61,966 bases of DNA. Origin: Opitutales bacterium UBA2995 (GTDB lineage Bacteria; Verrucomicrobiota; Verrucomicrobiia; Opitutales; UBA2995). The notes under the pieces are model-generated. The model was not told where the DNA came from and did no database searches. It saw only the letters and a program-made list of their open reading frames with translations. The stretch covers positions 23,705-85,670 of the forward strand of contig DDZZ01000017.1 in NCBI GenBank assembly GCA_002346535.1, read 5' to 3'. The first letter of the stretch is position 1; every line of letters starts with the position of its first letter. Positions 9,214-16,769 of the stretch are shown piece by piece. The position numbers and the translations under genes were made by a program.

Positions 9214-9684
9214 CTAACGGTTTTTCATAGCGCGTTCAACTTCGCGCATTTGCACTTTCTTTTTTAGATCTTGCCGCTTGTCGTAAAGCTTTTTCCCCAC
9301 ACAGAGTGCGATTTCCACCTTAACCAAACCGTGGGCGATATAGAATCTTAATGGAATCAAGGCCTTACCCTGCTTTTCCAAAGCACCGCGAATGCGGTTT
9401 ATTTCGCGGCGTTTCAGGAGTAGCTTTCGCGGCCGCCGTGGCTGGTGATTATTCAAATTTCCGAAATCGTACTCCGCAATGTGAGCGTGATAGAGGAATA
9501 CCTCGTCTTTCTCAACCCGGCAAAAGGCCTCGTTGATCTGAGCTTTGCTCTTGCGGATTGATTTTACTTCCGTACCTCTGAGCACGAGACCCGCTTCGAA
9601 CTTCTCCCCAAACTCGTAGTTCCGAAATGCTTTAGAATTACGGATTTCAGAGAATCGTTCCTTATTTTTGCTTTTCTTGACCAT
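9214..9684 (-). CDS. smpB: SsrA-binding protein
   Basis: Small RNA-binding partner of tmRNA in ribosome rescue (trans-translation). Seen: the conserved N-terminal NSKAFRNYEFGEKFEAGLVL, LRGTEVKSIRKSKAQINEAF (about 36-55), and the C-terminal GKKLYDKRQDLKKK tail that inserts into the mRNA channel. The length of 156 residues is standard. It is transcribed with rpoZ upstream (68 bp gap) and thrB downstream. No tmRNA gene was found in this window. Confidence 0.96.
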   Translation of the reverse strand: MVKKSKNKERFSEIRNSKAFRNYEFGEKFEAGLVLRGTEVKSIRKSKAQINEAFCRVEKDEVFLYHAHIAEYDFGNLNNHQPRRPRKLLLKRREINRIRGALEKQGKALIPLRFYIAHGLVKVEIALCVGKKLYDKRQDLKKKVQMREVERAMKNR

Positions 9685-9752
9685 AGCACAGCAAAAGACA
9701 GCTTAACAGGTGCCTCCCGGAAAAGGGTATAAAAATAAGAAAGCCGTCCGAA

Positions 9753-9950
9753 TTATTCCGATAGCTCGTAGCTGATTTTACCCTCAATAATTTCTCTGAG
9801 GGCAATATCCTCCAGATCTAATCTTTCGAGGGTCTCAATCAGTGGCTTTTGCCCATACTTGAGCTGTTTCACTCGGCGTGACACCAGATTTACCAGGATG
9901 TTTGGATCCGGGACTATTTTGTTGGCTTCTTTTAGGTAATCGTCTCTCAC
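9753..9950 (-). CDS. rpoZ: DNA-directed RNA polymerase omega subunit
   Basis: A 65-residue omega subunit that helps assemble beta' into RNA polymerase. Seen: 'NILVNLVSRRVKQLKYG' (about 18-34), matching the family pattern of 'Y.LV...A.RA.QL..G', and an acidic C-terminus with 'EDIALREIIEGKISYE', matching the usual 'K...IAL.EI..GKI'. It is the first gene of the minus-strand run with smpB, thrB and trmL. Confidence 0.88.
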   Translation of the reverse strand: MRDDYLKEANKIVPDPNILVNLVSRRVKQLKYGQKPLIETLERLDLEDIALREIIEGKISYELSE

Positions 9951-10082
9951 GGGAGGTCTCTGGTTTAAATTTGGAAAGAAATTCGAAAATAATACTCGGT
10001 TTGACCCTAATTTATAAGAGTGGGATTTTTCGAAAACCAGCTAACTTGGATCTTAATTTCGCCTTTGGCAATGGGTTTTTTC

Positions 10083-10309
10083 ATGAATAACGTGCATTCA
10101 AATCAGCGACCCAATCACCTTAATTTAACGTGGAAAGAAATGGTTGAAGAACCCACTGAATACCGGATCACCTTTAAGCTTCCAAAATCGACGCATGAAT
10201 TCTTAAAAAAATTGATTCTGGAAAAAACCACCCCTATGACACCCCGCAATGGACGGTGGTGACATTGTCAGACGTTTACGAGTCCTATCGAACCAGGGCA
10301 GAAGGCTAA
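10083..10309 (+). pseudogene. Small conserved-looking gene interrupted by a one-base frameshift at an A7 run
   Basis: An ATG at 10083 opens a protein-like frame (ending in STHEFLKK) up to an A7 run at 10205-10211; the continuation in that frame soon stops at about 10260. The minus-one frame after the run reads IDSGKNHPYDTPQWTVVTLS and on to a stop at 10307-10309. If the run were eight A residues instead of seven, a single 75-residue protein would result. Either one A has been lost, or expression depends on polymerase or ribosome slippage on the A run (a second run, A6, lies at 10222-10227). No family was recognised. It sits between rpoZ and the small basic protein gene, on the latter's strand. 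Confidence 0.5.
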
Positions 10310-10395
10310 GGTTAGATTAGGTTCTTTTAAATTTCTCCTTGAAAGCGCTTGTAAAACGGCTCAACTTTCCCGCCTTTTAAACTCATTTAGCAAAA

Positions 10396-10554
10396 ATGAC
10401 ACAGCACAATTCATTGAAAGCGGCCGGTAGTTCCGGGAAGAAAAACAGAACAGTCCTCAAGCGTTACGAACGTGTCGAGCTGCTCAGGAAACGCGGCGAA
10501 TGGAAAGAAGGCGACCGCGTTACCGGGCTTAAAAAAACCAAGCTCGAAGATTAG
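10396..10554 (+). CDS. Chlamydiae/Verrucomicrobia-type small basic protein
   Basis: A 52-residue, highly basic protein. Seen: SLKAAGSSGKKNRTVLKRYE followed by RVELLRKRGEWKEGDRV and GLKKTK, matching my memory of the TIGR04137 family ('SLk...g....RNVLkRfERi..L...gkw..Gd...GLPK'), which is confined to Chlamydiae and Verrucomicrobia. Its function is unknown; charge and size suggest binding to rRNA or the ribosome (inference). The gene has its own strong terminator immediately downstream. It is the best single lineage marker in this window. Confidence 0.85.
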   Translation: MTQHNSLKAAGSSGKKNRTVLKRYERVELLRKRGEWKEGDRVTGLKKTKLED

Positions 10555-10581
10555 TCCCGGCGCTAAAACCAATTTATTCAG

Positions 10582-10606
10582 AACCCTTCCAGGCGAAGGG
10601 TTTTTT
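10582..10606 (+). terminator. Rho-independent terminator after the small basic protein gene
   Basis: Perfect 8-bp stem AACCCTTC (10582-10589) and GAAGGGTT (10595-10602) with a 5-nt loop, running straight into a T6 tract. Confidence 0.88.
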
Positions 10607-10642
10607 ATGCATCCATTTTGAGTTAGGTTGTTTTGTGGTGAC

Positions 10643-11686
10643 CTAATCTATCCCCATCACCTCCTTGGAGGCTTCGACGATGCCTTGCACGTCCACCTGG
10701 CTTTTGTCCTGGGGAAATGCATGTTCCACCAAGTACCATTCCTCTGTGAAGGAAGCGCGTTCACCAGGAGCAATCGTTTCAAGTGGTCCGATCGGCTCCA
10801 GCTCTGCTGTGCTGAAGTTTCCCCGGAAATTCTCCACATACCAGATGGATATAGTCATGGGAACTCTCTCTGCATAGTTTTTCTCCGGAAAAACCGGATA
10901 CTTTTTAACAAATAACAAATCATTGGGAGTCAGGTAACTGAACCAACCTTCCATCGAATCCATTCCCAACTTGGGATGCTCGGGGGCCTGGGATACAATC
11001 AAGAAGTCGTTTTTTATGTAAATTCCTTCGTTCTTCGGCACCAAATTGATTCGGTTTTCTGGCTCAAACATGACGTAATGGTTTTCATAACGGGACCATT
11101 CCGATGTCGGAATCACCACTATCCCAAATCCGCGGCCAAATGTTCTGCTCCAATGATTGTGGCGTTTAATGGTTTTGCCAATGTTGATAAGGGTTTGTTT
11201 GCAGGTCAGATTTGTCCCTGTAGCGGCCAAGGTAAAAGATCGCACAACTTGGATTCCTGTTCCCTTGTGCCGGACGCTGGTGAGAGTGGCCTGCCGTGGC
11301 CCAGTTATCTGGCCTTGCCAAGCTCCCACCCAAATCTCCGCTCTTTGGGAAACACGCTGCTCCAAGCCAAAATCAAATCGCCCCGCACCACTGAAGATCC
11401 TCTCACCAGATTTGGGAACATAATGAAAGCCAGCCTCTTCAGGAATAATTTCCAAAGCTTCTTTTCCATTTAGCTGATAAGACATTATTTTTCCGCCGAC
11501 AGCTGGAGTGAGGATGGCAGTACATTCGCCATTGGAGAGTTCGATTGCATCCTCGTAACCGAAATACTCGATAACCCTTGCTCCGGAGAACTCCGCATGA
11601 CCGAAGGAGTGGCTAACGAGATAAAGTGACAGAATAAAGAACCTGGCAGAAAGCATACATAAATGTTTGATCAGGAGAAATAACAT
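10643..11686 (-). CDS. Secreted protein of galactose-mutarotase-like type (DUF4380-like)
   Basis: A 347-residue protein with an N-terminal signal sequence (hydrophobic stretch SARFFILSLYLVSHSFGHA, best from the internal ATG at residue 11). The body has features of the beta-sandwich aldose-epimerase-like fold used by DUF4380 proteins: 'AILTPAVGGKIMSYQLNGKE' near the start and 'SRTFGRGFGIVVIPTSEWSRY' in the middle. This family assignment is tentative and no catalytic function is known. It is divergent from the secreted sulfatase at 11750 with 63 bp between them, suggesting a shared control region and a joint role in sugar or polysaccharide processing (inference). Confidence 0.6.
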   Translation of the reverse strand: MLFLLIKHLCMLSARFFILSLYLVSHSFGHAEFSGARVIEYFGYEDAIELSNGECTAILTPAVGGKIMSYQLNGKEALEIIPEEAGFHYVPKSGERIFSGAGRFDFGLEQRVSQRAEIWVGAWQGQITGPRQATLTSVRHKGTGIQVVRSFTLAATGTNLTCKQTLINIGKTIKRHNHWSRTFGRGFGIVVIPTSEWSRYENHYVMFEPENRINLVPKNEGIYIKNDFLIVSQAPEHPKLGMDSMEGWFSYLTPNDLLFVKKYPVFPEKNYAERVPMTISIWYVENFRGNFSTAELEPIGPLETIAPGERASFTEEWYLVEHAFPQDKSQVDVQGIVEASKEVMGID

Positions 11687-11749
11687 ATAATTAAGATAAA
11701 ATTTAGGCCCAATTTTTCAAAAGCCAAAACTGCCCAAAGTCACTAAGGT

Positions 11750-13423
11750 ATGAATGATTTCCCAAAAAGTAAAACCCCGTGGTTACTAATTGAACTCTTT
11801 GTCTTTTCAACACTGCTCCATGCTGATGACAACAGACCCAATATCGTTCTGATCATGGTCGACGATATGGGATGGTCGGACATCGGGAGTTACGGCGGAG
11901 AAATTCCCACACCGTATATCGATTCTTTAGCGGTAAATGGAATCCGTTTCACCCAATTTTACAACGCAGCTCGTTGCTATCCGACTCGTGCCAGTCTTCT
12001 AACAGGTCTTCATCCGCATCAAACCGGAATTGGAGCTGCCACCAATTCGCCACGCGGCCTGATCGGTGACCACGGAGTATACGGATACCGAGGTTACTTG
12101 AACCGAAACAGCCTCACACTTGCTGAGGTGCTTGGGGAAGCCGGATACCACACCTACATGGCCGGTAAATGGCACCAGGGTTATCACACGCCGGACCGTT
12201 GGCCCAAACAACGTGGCTTTGAACGGTTCTACGGAATTATCTCGGGAGCCTCCAGCTTTTTTAAGCCACAAGGTGGCCGTGGCCTGATGTTGGATAACAC
12301 GCCTCTACCACCTCCCGTAACACCGAACTACTACACCACGGACGCGTTCACCGACTATGCAGTTCACTTCATTAAAGAGCAAAATAGTGATGATCCTTTC
12401 TTCCTCTACTTGGCTTACACTGCACCTCACTGGCCTCTTCATGCCAAGGAAGGAGATATCCAGAAATTTGTCGGTAAATATAAACCCATTGGTTGGGACA
12501 AATTGCGGAAACAACGCTTTGCCAGACAACTGGACCTGGGATTGTTGGATGAAAGCCATTCCATTTCACCCAGGAATCCCGGAGCACGAGCCTGGGAAGC
12601 GCTTACCGAAGAACAACAGGATCAACTCGACTACCGCATGGCAGTATATGCGGCCATGATTCACTGTGTCGATTACAATGTCGGTAAGGTGATCGACTCC
12701 CTGAAATCCATGGGAAAATTTGAGAATACAATGATCCTCTTCCTTGCCGACAATGGCGGCTGCGCAGAACCGTATAACGATTTGGGTGGTCGCTCATTCG
12801 ATCTCATCAATGATCCTAATTTCAGCGGTAACGTTTCTTACGGCACCGCCTGGGCGAACGTTTCGAATACTCCCTTCCGTAAATTCAAAGTCTGGCTAAA
12901 TGAAGGAGGCATTTCCACTCCCTTGATCATTCATTGGCCTAATGGCATCGACACCATGACCAACCAATGGATACGGACTCCGGCCTATTTACCAGACATC
13001 GCTCCAACGTTTTACGAGGTAGCCGGAGCTGAGTATCCTTCACAAAAAAATGGATACGATATTCATCCACTAAAGGGACAAAGCCTGCTTACTGCATTTA
13101 AAACAGGCCAACTAGTTCAACATGAATGGATGTTCTGGGAACATATGAAACACCGGGCAGTGCGGCGTGGGAAATTCAAAGCTCTATGGGCCAGAGAGAT
13201 CGGGAAATGGGCCCTGTATGACATCGAAAAAGACCGCAATGAAATGCACGACCTCAGTGAGCTTTATCCCGAACTTCTAAAATCCATGACCGATAAATGG
13301 GAAACCTGGGCCCGGGATGCAAAGGTATATCCTTATGCTGAGAAGTTAAAACTTCCTGTAGCACCAGAACGAGGCTGGTCTGCAAATTACGATCCTGACA
13401 ACGTACCGGAGTTGATATACTAA
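11750..13423 (+). CDS. Exported sulfatase (arylsulfatase A type)
   Basis: S1-family sulfatase that removes sulfate esters from an unknown, probably polysaccharide, substrate in the periplasm. Seen: N-terminal signal (LLIELFVFSTLLHA), calcium-site start NIVLIMVDDMGWSDIG (about 31-46), the formylglycine motif CYPTRASLLTG with Cys76, MAGKWH, and ILFLADNGGC in the second metal-site region. The length of 557 residues is within the range of arylsulfatases. The cysteine must be oxidised by a formylglycine-generating enzyme, which is not in this window. It is convergent with another sulfatase at 13463 and divergent from the DUF4380-like protein. Confidence 0.92.
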   Translation: MNDFPKSKTPWLLIELFVFSTLLHADDNRPNIVLIMVDDMGWSDIGSYGGEIPTPYIDSLAVNGIRFTQFYNAARCYPTRASLLTGLHPHQTGIGAATNSPRGLIGDHGVYGYRGYLNRNSLTLAEVLGEAGYHTYMAGKWHQGYHTPDRWPKQRGFERFYGIISGASSFFKPQGGRGLMLDNTPLPPPVTPNYYTTDAFTDYAVHFIKEQNSDDPFFLYLAYTAPHWPLHAKEGDIQKFVGKYKPIGWDKLRKQRFARQLDLGLLDESHSISPRNPGARAWEALTEEQQDQLDYRMAVYAAMIHCVDYNVGKVIDSLKSMGKFENTMILFLADNGGCAEPYNDLGGRSFDLINDPNFSGNVSYGTAWANVSNTPFRKFKVWLNEGGISTPLIIHWPNGIDTMTNQWIRTPAYLPDIAPTFYEVAGAEYPSQKNGYDIHPLKGQSLLTAFKTGQLVQHEWMFWEHMKHRAVRRGKFKALWAREIGKWALYDIEKDRNEMHDLSELYPELLKSMTDKWETWARDAKVYPYAEKLKLPVAPERGWSANYDPDNVPELIY

Positions 13424-13462
13424 TACTGTGGGAGGGCGTTAGTCTCCGATTCTCCTAACCAT

Positions 13463-14917
13463 TTAGCTAGACCCGCCATAAAATTCAGCTTGGTTTCCGG
13501 GAATGGGTGAGTTGTTGAAGTGGCCGCGCGCCAAAACGGCATCAACCCCGCCATGTGATTCCATAAGCGCGGCTTGCGCGGCTTTGGCTTTTTGATCTAC
13601 CGCTTCGGGATCGACTATGTCGTGCAAAGCATGCCTCATTCGAGTTTCATTTTCTTCGTACTTGGGAAGACCATGGAGGTTGTTCAATTCGTCAGGGTCT
13701 TGTTCCAGATCGTAGAACTCTGGAGAGTCATGATGATAATGGATGTATTTGTAGCGGCCATCTGTAACCATGAAAACCGCATTAGGGAAATGTAATGCAT
13801 GGTATTCACTAAACACATACCTCAAGCCTGGAGGATCTCTGAGCAATTGCCTTAAATCAGATCCGGCGATATTCGGATCTGGTTCTAAATCAAAATTCCT
13901 GATAAATGTGGGGTGTAAATCCACCAAAGAAACTGGAATATTAGAAACCTGACCTACTGGAAAATCCGGACCCGCTGCAATAAACGGAACACCAGCCGAT
14001 TCCTCATACATGGTAAATTTGCCATACAAACCTCTGGATCCCCTGCTCTCCCCATGATCCGTCGAATAGACGATATTGGTAGTTTCTTCCTGATCCAGTT
14101 CCTTTACGGCATTCAGCACCTTTCCTATATTTTCATCGAGGTTGGACACACTGGCCGCATAAGCCTGGTTCATCTTGCTGATTTCAGAATCGGACAACGG
14201 AACATCTTGGTCGTGAAGGTAGCGCATTACCTGAAGGCTCGGATGATTGTTCCAATCTTCTGGTTTTTTTTGGGGTGGTTCTGGAAAAGGTTTACCCTCG
14301 TAGTAATCAAACCACTTTTGCGGGCCGATGTAAGGTGGATGGGGGCAAACGAAAGACACCCACAGCACCCAAGGTTTTCCGTTTTGCTCGGCGACTCGAT
14401 TTTTCAACCAATCGATGGCCTGGTCCGCAATTCGTGCATCGTATTCCAGGTAGCTTGAGTTTCCTGGACCCGCACTTAGAAGTTCTTTTTTCTTGCGGCG
14501 CACCGTGGCTCTTTCATCGCGAATACATCCGTGAAGATCACCCACGCCGAAGACATGCAGCGTATCGATCTCCTCGGTAAAGCCATTGTCATCATTGGCG
14601 CTTCTAAAATGCAGTTTGCCAATGACGGTGACATCGACTTCATTTTCGCGGAGCACATGGTGCCAACTTTTGTTTTCACCATGGTAGGGATGCGCATTAT
14701 CCCAATTACCAATTTCATGGACATATTTTCCGGTCGCTAAACTCGCCCGTTCGGGAACACAAATAGGACAATTCGTATAAGCCCGCTCGAAAGAGGTTCC
14801 CCGCGCCGCCAAGGCATCAAGATTAGGGGTGGCAAAGACAGAATTTTTCCGACCTTGGAACACTTTGTTGTGCTGGTCAGAAAAAATGAAAAGTAAGTTG
14901 TTATGTTGATCGCTCAA
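13463..14917 (-). CDS. Sulfatase without signal peptide (choline-sulfatase-like)
   Basis: S1-family sulfatase. Seen: NNLLFIFSDQHNK at the N-terminus (metal site with DQ), formylglycine motif CVPERASLATG with Cys53, GKLHFRS, and YSTDHGES (second metal site). There is no signal peptide: the catalytic core begins at residue 6, so the enzyme should act in the cytoplasm on an imported small sulfate ester or oligosaccharide. It is the last gene of a likely operon with the alpha/beta hydrolase (39 bp upstream) and the SDR. Its true substrate cannot be read from the sequence. Confidence 0.9.
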   Translation of the reverse strand: MSDQHNNLLFIFSDQHNKVFQGRKNSVFATPNLDALAARGTSFERAYTNCPICVPERASLATGKYVHEIGNWDNAHPYHGENKSWHHVLRENEVDVTVIGKLHFRSANDDNGFTEEIDTLHVFGVGDLHGCIRDERATVRRKKKELLSAGPGNSSYLEYDARIADQAIDWLKNRVAEQNGKPWVLWVSFVCPHPPYIGPQKWFDYYEGKPFPEPPQKKPEDWNNHPSLQVMRYLHDQDVPLSDSEISKMNQAYAASVSNLDENIGKVLNAVKELDQEETTNIVYSTDHGESRGSRGLYGKFTMYEESAGVPFIAAGPDFPVGQVSNIPVSLVDLHPTFIRNFDLEPDPNIAGSDLRQLLRDPPGLRYVFSEYHALHFPNAVFMVTDGRYKYIHYHHDSPEFYDLEQDPDELNNLHGLPKYEENETRMRHALHDIVDPEAVDQKAKAAQAALMESHGGVDAVLARGHFNNSPIPGNQAEFYGGSS

Positions 14918-14956
14918 GTGCCAATTAAGTAATTGAATTTTGCCCCACTTAACAAG

Positions 14957-15739
14957 TCAATCTTCGCCAAAAAATTCGCGGAGGCTTTTCCAATACAAAG
15001 GAAATTCGGATATCGAATTATGGTCTGATCCTGGAACTTCCACCCATTCATACTCCAACGGCCAAGCTTCAGCTAAGGATTCGGAATGGGACCTTGGAAT
15101 GACATAATCCTCCTCAGCTAAGACAAACAAGGTTGGAGCAGTCACATTGGCGCAGGCTTCAATCGAAAGAAAAGGATCCTTGACCAGCAGTGAAGTTGGC
15201 GCCCATGGAAACATGCGTTTTCCAACGGAGATCACGCTATCAAAAGGAGTGACCAGAATAAGCCGATCTACTGCCCTTTGCGCCGCTACCTGAATCGCCA
15301 CTCCAGTACCCAAACTTCTCCCCAAGATGGAGATTTTTTTGTATAGATCTCGGACTTCATCCAAAATCGAAAGTCCATCGGCAACGAGGTCTTTTTCTGT
15401 CGGGCTGCCTCCGCTGTCACCATAGCCGCGGTAGTTGACTAATAAAACCGCGTAATCATCTAGTTCCTTAAAACCATCAATGTTGTAGGAAAGCCCTTCA
15501 GCGTTTCCGCCATAATAAATGACCAGGTGCTCTCGGTCTCGCCGAAGCAACCATCCATGTAGTTGAACTCCGTCTCGTCGGAATGTAATTTCATACGGTT
15601 GATTTTCTCGAACATGATCAACGCTCCGATCCAACGACTGTTGTTTGAATACAATTTTTCGCTGATTGATGTATAGATTGCCGATAGGTATCAACAATAC
15701 TACAAGACTGGCGCCTAATATTATCCAAACCATACGCAT
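14957..15739 (-). CDS. Membrane-anchored alpha/beta hydrolase
   Basis: A 260-residue serine hydrolase of the family often annotated as 'alpha/beta hydrolase' or BEM46-like. Seen: one N-terminal membrane anchor (MVWIILGASLVVLLIPIG), oxyanion region IYYGGNAEG, RGYGDSGGSP, nucleophile elbow GRSLGTG with Ser142, an acid in AEEDYVIP and a histidine in GSDHNS. Probably an esterase or acyl hydrolase attached to the inner membrane; substrate unknown. It is sandwiched between the SDR (26 bp upstream) and the sulfatase (39 bp downstream), suggesting joint action on one modified substrate (inference). Confidence 0.85.
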   Translation of the reverse strand: MRMVWIILGASLVVLLIPIGNLYINQRKIVFKQQSLDRSVDHVRENQPYEITFRRDGVQLHGWLLRRDREHLVIYYGGNAEGLSYNIDGFKELDDYAVLLVNYRGYGDSGGSPTEKDLVADGLSILDEVRDLYKKISILGRSLGTGVAIQVAAQRAVDRLILVTPFDSVISVGKRMFPWAPTSLLVKDPFLSIEACANVTAPTLFVLAEEDYVIPRSHSESLAEAWPLEYEWVEVPGSDHNSISEFPLYWKSLREFFGED

Positions 15740-15765
15740 CTATAAAAACTTTAATTTGCTCCTGA

Positions 15766-16527
15766 TCAAATCCATCGTCGTGTAAGGCTAAACGTCTGCG
15801 GTGTTGGACCGTATTTGGGCATGGTTGCAAGGTGGAGGGCCAGTGGCACTACGTCTTCGGGAAGTTTTCGATACTCGTACGATCCCCCCAATTGATCGAC
15901 CAGTTTTCTTTCAGGTAATTCACTCTCTTTTAGTTTAGTATGAACAATACCAGGAACCATTTCATTGACGGTGATATCAAAGGGCAGAAGTTCTTCCGCA
16001 AGTAGTCGGGTAAAATGCCATAGTCTGGCCTTACCGAGGCTGTAAGTGGTTAAATTCACTTGCCCTCGATATCCTAGCCCTGAACCCATCAAAATGATTT
16101 TTCCAGATCCCCGCTTTTTCAAATAAGGAATCCGGGCACGGATCGTATAGAAAGCACTGTTCAAATTTAGCTCAATACAGTCATGCCAATCCCCTGGGTC
16201 CACTTCCTCAATCGGCGTATTCCAGATAGTGTTTCCGCCCGCGTTGATAAACAAAATGTCCAATCCACCCAATAAGCCAGCAGCTTCATCCACCATCGCT
16301 TGAACAGATTCATGTTGCGTAACATCGTATAAAATCGGGAGAGCTTTTCCGCCATCGGACTCAATCTCACTAGCCACTAACTGAATGTCGGTCTCGGTCC
16401 TAGATGAGACCACCACATGGGCACCAGCCGCGGCATATCCCTCCGCAACAGCTCTGCCAATGCCCCTATCTGCACCCGTTACAATGGCAACTTTTCCTTC
16501 TAAAGATTCTGAGTACATATGTCCCAT
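15766..16527 (-). CDS. Short-chain dehydrogenase/reductase
   Basis: Classical SDR of 253 residues, NAD(P)-dependent oxidoreductase in the cytoplasm. Seen: cofactor motif TGADRGIG (17-24), NAGG (structural motif), and the catalytic set Asn (in LNLNSAF), Ser (ILMGSGLGY) and Tyr-Lys (TTYSLGK). An Arg in SSRTETD after the second beta strand hints at NADP(H). It heads the likely operon SDR-hydrolase-sulfatase. The substrate is unknown. Confidence 0.88.
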   Translation of the reverse strand: MGHMYSESLEGKVAIVTGADRGIGRAVAEGYAAAGAHVVVSSRTETDIQLVASEIESDGGKALPILYDVTQHESVQAMVDEAAGLLGGLDILFINAGGNTIWNTPIEEVDPGDWHDCIELNLNSAFYTIRARIPYLKKRGSGKIILMGSGLGYRGQVNLTTYSLGKARLWHFTRLLAEELLPFDITVNEMVPGIVHTKLKESELPERKLVDQLGGSYEYRKLPEDVVPLALHLATMPKYGPTPQTFSLTRRWI

Positions 16528-16575
16528 TTTACTATTATTTTACTAAAATGATGAAACAAGAGTTAGAACGGAAAT

Positions 16576-16754
16576 AAGATGTCGGTCTTGATGACCGATA
16601 GGCGCAGGAGCGCACTAAAGTGCGTAACTAAGCCGGAAGGGAAAGAACAGCCGGCAAGTTAACCCGAGGATGAGATCAAAGTGGTTTTTCAAATTAATAT
16701 TCATGAACAAGCCACTGTTATATAAATTCTTATAAATAAGTTTTGATCTCATCC
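16576..16754. repeat. Structured repeat element, copy A
   Basis: Contains three successive hairpins: GTCGGTC/GACCGAT (16581-16587 and 16593-16599), CGCAC/GTGCG (16611-16615 and 16620-16624) and GCCGG/CCGGC (16632-16636 and 16651-16655). A perfect 13-bp inverted repeat follows, GGATGAGATCAAA (16668-16680) with its complement at 16742-16754, enclosing a nested AGTGG/CCACT pair. A related copy B occurs at about 20221-20549 with different bases in the stems but the same pairing. It fills the gap between the SDR and the octaheme cytochrome. Possible identities: a structured RNA, or a non-autonomous mobile element. No family was identified. Confidence 0.55.
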
Positions 16755-16769
16755 GTTTATGATTTCTGA

